Assembly (NCBI GenBank): GCA_019090405.1
Contig: JAHRVZ010000011.1
Span: forward strand, 1 to 9,515
DNA: 9,515 bases
Direction of reading: 5' to 3'
Origin: Paracoccaceae bacterium
GTDB taxonomy: Bacteria; Pseudomonadota; Alphaproteobacteria; Rhodobacterales; Rhodobacteraceae
The translations under genes were made by a program, and so were the position numbers. The notes under the pieces were generated by a model. The model saw only the letters and a list, made by a program, of their open reading frames with translations. It searched no databases and had not been told where the DNA came from. Below, piece by piece: positions 4,835 through 9,515 of this stretch (positions are counted from its first letter, which is position 1; every line of letters starts with the position of its first letter).

Positions 4835-7252
4835 ATGTCCGAAGACACGCAACCCGCTGAAGAATACGGCGCTGATTCTATTAAAGTTCTCAGGGGGTTA
4901 GAGGCTGTTCGCAAGCGGCCTGGAATGTATATCGGCGACACTGACGATGGGTCAGGATTGCACCATATGGTGTATGAGGTCGTTGACAATGGCATCGACG
5001 AAGCACTTGCAGGTCATGCCGATGCAGTTACCGTCAAAATCCACGCAGATTCGAGCGTTTCTGTAAGCGACAATGGCCGCGGAATTCCCGTCGGTATCCA
5101 CGAAGAAGAAGGCGTGTCAGCAGCCGAGGTCATCATGACGCAACTGCACGCCGGCGGTAAATTTGACAGCAATTCCTACAAGGTTTCGGGCGGGTTGCAC
5201 GGCGTTGGCGTGTCTGTGGTCAACGCTCTTAGCGATTGGCTGGAGCTGCGCATCTGGCGTAATGGCAAAGAGCACGTGGCGCGGTTTGAACATGGTGATA
5301 CGGCTGAGCATCTAAAAGTTGTCGGTGACGCCGAAGGGCATACCGGGACCGAAGTGCGGTTCATGGCCTCGACCGACACGTTTTCCAATCTGGAATATTC
5401 GTTTGACGTGCTTGAACGGCGCCTGCGCGAGTTGGCATTCCTGAATTCGGGTGTGCGTATCATCCTGATTGACGAGCGCCCCGCCGAAGCCCTGCGCAGC
5501 GAGCTGTTTTATGAAGGCGGCGTTCGGGAATTTGTCAAATATCTGGACCGCTCAAAAACCGCGCTAATGGAAGACCCGATTTCATTCTCGGGTGAAAGAG
5601 ATGACATTGTCGTCGACGTGGCGATGTGGTGGAACGACAGTTACCACGAAGTGGTGCTGCCCTTTACCAACAACATTCCGCAACGTGACGGCGGCGCCCA
5701 TTTGGCAGGATTCCGGGGGGCTTTGACCCGGACAATTAACAACTACGCTCAATCCAGTGGCATCGCCAAACGCGAAAAGATCAGCTTTACGGGCGATGAT
5801 GCGCGCGAAGGACTGACCTGTGTTCTGTCGATCAAAGTGCCGGACCCAAAGTTCAGTTCACAGACCAAAGACAAGCTTGTTAGTTCCGAAGTGCGGCCCG
5901 CAGTCGAAGGTCTGGTCAACGAAAAACTGGCAGAGTGGTTTGAAGAGAATCCAACGCAGGCCAAAATAATTGTCAGCAAGATCGTCGAGGCCGCAACGGC
6001 CCGCGAAGCTGCACGCAAGGCGCGTGAACTTACCCGACGCAAAACCGCGATGGATGTGAATTTTCTGGCCGGTAAGCTTAAGGATTGTTCGGAAAAAGAC
6101 CCTGCGAACTCAGAAGTATTTTTGGTGGAAGGTGACAGCGCCGGTGGATCGGCGCAAACGGGTCGGGATCGGTTGACGCAGGCGGTTTTGCCGTTGCGTG
6201 GTAAAATTCTGAACGTGGAACGGGCACGGTTTGACCGGATGCTGGGCAGCCAGGAGATCGGCAATCTGGTGATGGCTTTGGGCACGGGCATTGGCCGCGA
6301 CGAATTCGACATCAGCAAGCTGCGCTATCATAAGGTCGTTATTATGACCGATGCGGATGTTGATGGCGCGCATATCAGAACGCTGCTTTTGACCTTTTTC
6401 TACCGTCAGATGCCTGAGCTGATCGAGGGTGGCTATCTTTATATCGCGCAGCCTCCGCTTTACAAAGTGGGCCGCGGAAAATCCGAAGTTTACCTGAAAG
6501 ATCAGGCCGAACTTGATGATTATCTGATCCATCAAGGTGTCGAAGGCGCGATGCTGAAGCTGGGATCGGGCGAAGAAATTATTGGGGCTGATCTGACCCG
6601 CGTCGTAGAAGAAGCACGGCAACTAAAACGGGTTCTGGACGCGTTTCCAACACATTATCCGCGTCATATTCTGGAGCAGTCTGCGATTGCCGGGGCGTTT
6701 GTGCCGGGCGTTGTCGATGCTGATTTGCAAGGTGTTGCCGACCGGGTTGCCGCCCGTCTGGATCAAATCGCGCTGGAATATGAAAAGGGCTGGCACGGGC
6801 GGATCACGCAGGACCACGGCATTCGACTGGCCCGCATTTTGCGCGGCGTCGAAGAGGTGCGTACGCTTGATGGGCCAATGCTGCGGTCGGGCGAGGCGCG
6901 TAAAACGGGCAGCTTTACCCAAAGCCTGCAGGATACCTATGGCAGCACTGGTTCTTTGGTGCGCAAGGATCGAAGTCAGGCGATCCATGGGCCTTTGGAT
7001 TTGCTCTCGGCGATTCTGGAAGAGGGCGAAAAGGGTCTGTCGCTGCAGCGCTATAAAGGGTTGGGCGAGATGAACCCAGATCAGCTTTGGGAAACCACGC
7101 TGGACCCGGATGCGCGAACCCTGTTGCAGGTCAAGATCGACGATACCACCGAAGCGGATGATCTGTTCACCAAGCTGATGGGCGACGTGGTTGAACCACG
7201 GCGCGACTTTATCCAGAAAAACGCGCTGAGCGTCGAGAATTTGGATTTTTAG
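4835..7252 (+). CDS. gyrB: DNA gyrase subunit B
   Basis: An 805-residue protein, matching the E. coli-type GyrB length (804). With GyrA it uses ATP to introduce negative supercoils into DNA ahead of forks and RNA polymerase; it is the target of aminocoumarins. The GHKL ATPase domain has catalytic E48 and N52 in EVVDNGIDEALAG, D79 in SDNGRGIP, and a glycine-rich lid GGLHGVGVSVVNALS. The transducer holds the QTK loop at 343-345. The TOPRIM domain has E432 in EGDSAGG and the metal-binding D506, D508 and D510 (TDADVDGAH). A Gram-negative-type insert (about 555-730) precedes the C-terminal block YKGLGEMNPDQLWETTLDP (from 740), whose EMNPDQLWETTLDP supports GyrB over ParE. ATG at 4835 has AGAGG nine bases upstream. 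Confidence 0.98.
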   Translation: MSEDTQPAEEYGADSIKVLRGLEAVRKRPGMYIGDTDDGSGLHHMVYEVVDNGIDEALAGHADAVTVKIHADSSVSVSDNGRGIPVGIHEEEGVSAAEVIMTQLHAGGKFDSNSYKVSGGLHGVGVSVVNALSDWLELRIWRNGKEHVARFEHGDTAEHLKVVGDAEGHTGTEVRFMASTDTFSNLEYSFDVLERRLRELAFLNSGVRIILIDERPAEALRSELFYEGGVREFVKYLDRSKTALMEDPISFSGERDDIVVDVAMWWNDSYHEVVLPFTNNIPQRDGGAHLAGFRGALTRTINNYAQSSGIAKREKISFTGDDAREGLTCVLSIKVPDPKFSSQTKDKLVSSEVRPAVEGLVNEKLAEWFEENPTQAKIIVSKIVEAATAREAARKARELTRRKTAMDVNFLAGKLKDCSEKDPANSEVFLVEGDSAGGSAQTGRDRLTQAVLPLRGKILNVERARFDRMLGSQEIGNLVMALGTGIGRDEFDISKLRYHKVVIMTDADVDGAHIRTLLLTFFYRQMPELIEGGYLYIAQPPLYKVGRGKSEVYLKDQAELDDYLIHQGVEGAMLKLGSGEEIIGADLTRVVEEARQLKRVLDAFPTHYPRHILEQSAIAGAFVPGVVDADLQGVADRVAARLDQIALEYEKGWHGRITQDHGIRLARILRGVEEVRTLDGPMLRSGEARKTGSFTQSLQDTYGSTGSLVRKDRSQAIHGPLDLLSAILEEGEKGLSLQRYKGLGEMNPDQLWETTLDPDARTLLQVKIDDTTEADDLFTKLMGDVVEPRRDFIQKNALSVENLDF

Positions 7253-7427
7253 ATTAGAACCTGGTAAAAGATAAAGAAAGATTACACGTTTATACTAATG
7301 AGATAATTATCTTCTTGATAAACTAGTTCCTGAACTGGGCATAAGATTTCGAATCTATAGATTTTTTGCAGCGATGTTAATCTTTATTAACTTGTGTTAA
7401 CCTTCTTCTGTTTTAAAGGAGAAGATA
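7253..7427. promoter_or_regulatory. AT-rich upstream region of the small exported-peptide gene
   Basis: About 30% GC by hand count, far below the flanking genes. It contains two perfect 12-bp palindromes, AGATAATTATCT (7301-7312) and AATCTATAGATT (7352-7363, running into a T6 tract). It also has three TTAA words at 7377, 7387 and 7397, one per helical turn. The spacing is N6, not the N7 of the CtrA box TTAA-N7-TTAA. A possible -35 is TTGATA (7315-7320), but no -10 has good spacing. The palindromes could end gyrB transcripts or bind a regulator of the downstream gene; no strong gyrB terminator is visible. Confidence 0.5.
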
Positions 7428-7619
7428 ATGAGAATTTTTGTTTTGATGGGGTCTTTTGTTGCATTGATTTCTTCTGGTCCGGCATATTCGGCAGTATCAG
7501 AAGTTTCGGTTCAAAGTCCTGACAGAATTATTGTTTTGGAACACGGTGGCGGATGCAGAAAAAGTTCGCCACCTGGCAAGTGCTGTCATGCAGGGTCAAA
7601 GCCTCTTCATTGCCATTAA
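7428..7619 (+). CDS. Small secreted Cys/His-rich peptide, function unknown
   Basis: A 63-residue protein I do not recognise as a named family. A strong Shine-Dalgarno (AAGGAG, 7417-7422) lies five bases before the ATG, which argues it is translated. Residues 1-22 look like a signal peptide: M-R, a hydrophobic core (IFVLMGSFVALISS), then GPAYSA with cleavage likely after A19 or A22. The mature part, about 41-44 residues, ends in a compact cluster: C43, C52, C53, H54, H61, C62, H63 (pattern C-x8-CCH-x6-HCH). This could bind a metal or form disulfides in the periplasm. Codons are AT-richer than in neighbouring genes (TTT, ATT, AGA), suggesting low expression or later acquisition. It is convergent with trhO, 62 bases between stops. 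Confidence 0.7.
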   Translation: MRIFVLMGSFVALISSGPAYSAVSEVSVQSPDRIIVLEHGGGCRKSSPPGKCCHAGSKPLHCH

Positions 7620-7639
7620 ATATGCAGGGTTGGATTGTT

Positions 7640-7655
7640 CCAATATCTGTATTGG
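7640..7655. terminator. Weak hairpin between convergent genes
   Basis: CCAATA and TATTGG form a perfect 6-bp stem with a TCTG loop, 20 bases after the small gene's stop. No T-run follows on either strand, so a terminator role for the small gene or trhO is only a possibility. Confidence 0.3.
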
Positions 7656-7666
7656 TGACGAACCAT

Positions 7667-7714
7667 GCCCCGCAGGCGGTCTCAGGCAGTGATTGAACGA
7701 GACCGCAACGGGGC
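7667..7714. terminator. Large stem-loop over the trhO stop codon
   Basis: GCGGTCTC (7676-7683) pairs with GAGACCGC (7699-7706), and GCCCCG (7667-7672) pairs with CGGGGC (7709-7714) across a small internal bulge. That gives 14 bp in two perfect helices around a 15-base loop. The stem takes in the last ten codons and the stop of trhO. No T-run follows on the trhO strand, so it may be a 3'-end stabiliser or a Rho-assisted terminator. Confidence 0.45.
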
Positions 7715-8575
7715 CATTTGCCTTTGCCGTTCACGAAAACGCGCTTTGTCAGAGTCAGACGTGACGTCAAAACAATTGTGACAAGAAACCCCGGCTTCGT
7801 ACTGCGGGCGGCTTTTGTCGGCGTGTTCAATGGGGTGACGGCACCCATGGCAAAGATCATGCGGCCCCGGTTTCAGCCCATGTCCAACGCTGACGCGGTT
7901 GTCAAAGACGAAACATTCGCCATCCCATGTGCTGGTTTCGGCAGGCATTTCTTCGAGATATTTCAGAATGCCACCTTTCAGATGATAGACATTCTCGACC
8001 CCTTGGCTCAGCAGGTAATTGGTGGATTTTTCACAGCGGATACCGCCGGTGCAGAACATTGCGATACGCTTGTTGTGAAAACGGTCTTTGTTTTCCTGCC
8101 ACCAGGCGGGAAATTCGCCAAAAGATTTGGTTTCAGGATCAACGGCGCCCTGAAACGTGCCAATGGCGACTTCGTAATCATTGCGGGTGTCGATAACGGC
8201 CACATCGTCGGACTGAATAAGGTCGTTCCAGTCAGTTGGGTCAACATAATTGCCAACATGCGCCAACGGATCGACGTCGGGTTGCCCCATTGTGACAATT
8301 TCCTTTTTCAGGCGGACTTTCATTTTGCCAAAGGGAGCATCCGTACTGGTGGCTTCTTTCCATTCAAGTTCAGCAAATCCGGGTAAGCCTTGGATATATG
8401 CAATCACCGCATCTATGCCGGAACGGGATCCGGCAATAGTTCCGTTGATTCCTTCGCGCGCCAGCAACAATGTGCCTTTGACGTTGTTATTTGTGCAACA
8501 GGCCAAAAGGTCGGGTTTCAATATTGCCGGATCTTTGACCCGGTTGAAATGATAAAGGGCAGCTATGGTGTACAT
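7682..8575 (-). CDS. trhO: tRNA uridine(34) hydroxylase, rhodanese-domain protein (TrhO/YceA family)
   Basis: A 297-residue cytosolic protein of the family that catalyses oxygen-dependent 5-hydroxylation of uridine 34 in tRNA anticodons, tuning wobble decoding. The N-terminal part (MYTIAALYHF to about residue 95, with EGINGTIAG) is the ferredoxin-like domain typical of the family. A rhodanese domain follows, with VIDTRNDYEVAIGTF and the active-site loop FCTGGIRCEKST, giving C175 as likely catalytic cysteine and C181 nearby. The C-terminus has two CxxC pairs (C242/C245 and C265/C268) that could bind zinc. I chose ATG at 8575 because MYTIAALYHF fits the family start; an upstream in-frame TTG at 8611 would add 12 atypical residues. 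Neither start has a good Shine-Dalgarno. It is transcribed away from pncA, with 100 bases between starts. Confidence 0.93.
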   Translation of the reverse strand: MYTIAALYHFNRVKDPAILKPDLLACCTNNNVKGTLLLAREGINGTIAGSRSGIDAVIAYIQGLPGFAELEWKEATSTDAPFGKMKVRLKKEIVTMGQPDVDPLAHVGNYVDPTDWNDLIQSDDVAVIDTRNDYEVAIGTFQGAVDPETKSFGEFPAWWQENKDRFHNKRIAMFCTGGIRCEKSTNYLLSQGVENVYHLKGGILKYLEEMPAETSTWDGECFVFDNRVSVGHGLKPGPHDLCHGCRHPIEHADKSRPQYEAGVSCHNCFDVTSDSDKARFRERQRQMAPLRSRSITA

Positions 8576-8620
8576 GAGCGGCGGTTTATTGGTCTTAAGT
8601 CCGCAGGGCAAGGGTCTGCA

Positions 8621-8649
8621 TTGACGCGGGGGGCGTCAGTCCGTACCGA
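8621..8649 (+). promoter_or_regulatory. Possible pncA promoter with overlapping dyad
   Basis: TTGACG (8621-8626) is a good -35 word, with a weak TACCGA (8644-8649) 17 bases on. Overlapping it is the dyad TGACGC-N5-GCGTCA (8622-8638, the N5 all G), which could be an operator for a regulator of NAD salvage. The predicted transcript would start close to the pncA Shine-Dalgarno (AAGGGG, 8662-8667). Confidence 0.4.
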
Positions 8650-8675
8650 TGGGGCAAGAATAAGGGGATAGTCTG

Positions 8676-9272
8676 ATGACCAACGCTTTGATTGTGATTG
8701 ATGTTCAGAATGATTTTTGTACTGGCGGCGGTCTGGCCGTTCCGGGTGGCGAAGATATCGTCACCGATATCAATGCTATGATGGACGATTATGATGCCGT
8801 AATCCTTACCCAGGATTGGCACCCGTCTGGGCATTCCTCATTTGCCACGTCAAATTCCGGAGCTGCGCCCTATGACATGAAAGAAATGCACTATGGGCCG
8901 CAGGTTCTATGGCCAGATCATTGCATACAAGGAACCCGCGGCGCTGAATTTCACGCCGACTTGCGAACGGATGCCGATTTGATCCTACGCAAAGGGTTCC
9001 GGCCTGCGATCGACAGCTATTCGGCATTTTTCGAAAATGATCAAATCACTCCAACTGGCCTTGAAGGGTATTTGCACAATCGTGGCATAACCGATCTGAC
9101 ACTGGTTGGGCTTGCCACTGATTTCTGTGTGCATTTTTCGGCAGTAGATGCCGCAAATCTTGGGTTTAATGTGACGGTGTGGCTAAAGGCGTGCCGTGCA
9201 ATTGATCTGGATGGCTCGCTAGACGCTGCATTGAAGGCGATGCAAGCGGCGGATGTATCTGTCAAACCATAG
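8676..9272 (+). CDS. pncA: Nicotinamidase
   Basis: A 198-residue isochorismatase-fold amidase that hydrolyses nicotinamide to nicotinate and ammonia in NAD salvage. The catalytic triad is visible as D9 (VIDVQNDF), K106 (RKGF) and C151 (ATDFCVHF). Metal ligands fit D47, H49 and H53 in TQDWHPSGHSSF. The VLWPDHCIQGTRGAEF segment (77-92) is a strong family marker, and SYSAFF supports nicotinamidase over other cysteine hydrolases. This family member also hydrolyses the prodrug pyrazinamide in other bacteria. The ATG at 8676 has AAGGGG eight bases upstream. The pncB start follows the stop by 21 bases, so the two consecutive pathway steps are probably one operon. Confidence 0.96.
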   Translation: MTNALIVIDVQNDFCTGGGLAVPGGEDIVTDINAMMDDYDAVILTQDWHPSGHSSFATSNSGAAPYDMKEMHYGPQVLWPDHCIQGTRGAEFHADLRTDADLILRKGFRPAIDSYSAFFENDQITPTGLEGYLHNRGITDLTLVGLATDFCVHFSAVDAANLGFNVTVWLKACRAIDLDGSLDAALKAMQAADVSVKP

Positions 9273-9293
9273 TTTCCTACCAAGAGGACCATC

Positions 9294-9515
9294 ATGGTCG
9301 ATATTGCTACTCGCGTCTATAATCGTAAATGGAAAATTGATCCGATTGTCCGGTCCCTGATCGACACGGATTTTTATAAATTGTTGATGTGTCAGTCGGT
9401 GTTCCGCCACAAACCTGATACCAGGGTCACGTTTTCTCTTATCAACCGGTCCAGCGATGTTCCTTTGGCGAAACTGGTGGATGAAGGTGAGTTGCGCGAA
9501 CAACTGGATCACATC
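9294..9515 (+). CDS. pncB: Nicotinate phosphoribosyltransferase, N-terminal part (cut by window end)
   Basis: The first 74 codons are open to the window edge with no stop. PncB uses ATP and PRPP to convert nicotinate to nicotinate mononucleotide, the step after PncA in NAD salvage. The segment LIDTDFYKLLMCQSVFRHKP followed by VTFSLINRS is the characteristic N-terminal signature of the family (TDFYK...V.F.L.NR). ATG at 9294 has AAGAGGA (9282-9288) five bases upstream. The full protein in this family is normally about 400-430 residues, so most of the gene, including the PRPP-binding site, lies outside the window. Confidence 0.95.
   Translation, partial: MVDIATRVYNRKWKIDPIVRSLIDTDFYKLLMCQSVFRHKPDTRVTFSLINRSSDVPLAKLVDEGELREQLDHI

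Noticed and set aside
7207..7217. DnaA box candidate TTATCCAGA near the end of gyrB
   Set aside because: Two mismatches to TTATCCACA, isolated, and inside a conserved coding sequence.
7377..7400. CtrA binding site
   Set aside because: The TTAA words are spaced N6, while the CtrA consensus is TTAA-N7-TTAA; reported only as a phased motif.
7718..8386. A 222-codon open frame on the + strand antisense to trhO
   Set aside because: It lies wholly inside trhO on the other strand, has no ribosome binding site and no recognisable domain; trhO has clear family motifs, so this is a shadow frame.
8576..8611. TTG start at 8611 for trhO
   Set aside because: It adds 12 residues not typical of the family and has no ribosome binding site; the ATG at 8575 gives the expected MYTIAALYHF start.

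Overview
The window looks like chromosomal core DNA from a marine alphaproteobacterium, most probably a member of the Rhodobacterales (roseobacter group). This rests on the gene order rpsT-dnaA-dnaN-recF-gyrB, the DnaA N-terminus (MTNEKWGELRQRL), the S20 sequence, and moderate GC content. I could run no database search, so the taxonomic call is an inference.

Layout. Positions 54-317 encode ribosomal protein S20, followed by a clear intrinsic terminator. A non-coding stretch of about 570 bases (318-890) leads into dnaA. It holds a perfect FNR/FixK-type dyad, three copies of a GGGCTGTAA motif and a short hairpin near the dnaA start, but no consensus DnaA boxes. The replication and repair cluster follows on the + strand: dnaA (891-2273), dnaN (2427-3545), recF (3613-4710) and gyrB (4835-7252). 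Each gap in the cluster holds palindromes or a promoter: a GC-rich hairpin before dnaN, two tandem perfect palindromes before recF, and a good sigma-70-like promoter before gyrB. These genes supply initiation (DnaA), the sliding clamp (DnaN), gap repair (RecF) and negative supercoiling (GyrB).

After gyrB comes an AT-rich stretch (about 30% GC by hand count, 7253-7427) with two 12-bp palindromes and three TTAA words exactly 10 bp apart. It precedes a small unrecognised gene (7428-7619) for a probable secreted Cys/His-rich peptide of 63 residues. Facing it on the - strand is trhO (7682-8575), a rhodanese-domain tRNA uridine-34 hydroxylase. Divergent from trhO is an NAD-salvage pair: pncA (nicotinamidase, 8676-9272), then the start of pncB (nicotinate phosphoribosyltransferase, from 9294), cut by the window end. 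PncA makes nicotinate and PncB converts it to nicotinate mononucleotide.

Most of the window is ordinary housekeeping DNA. I see no mobile element, CRISPR array, RNA gene or defence system. The least explained items are the small secreted Cys/His peptide with its AT-rich upstream region, and the regulatory motifs upstream of dnaA.
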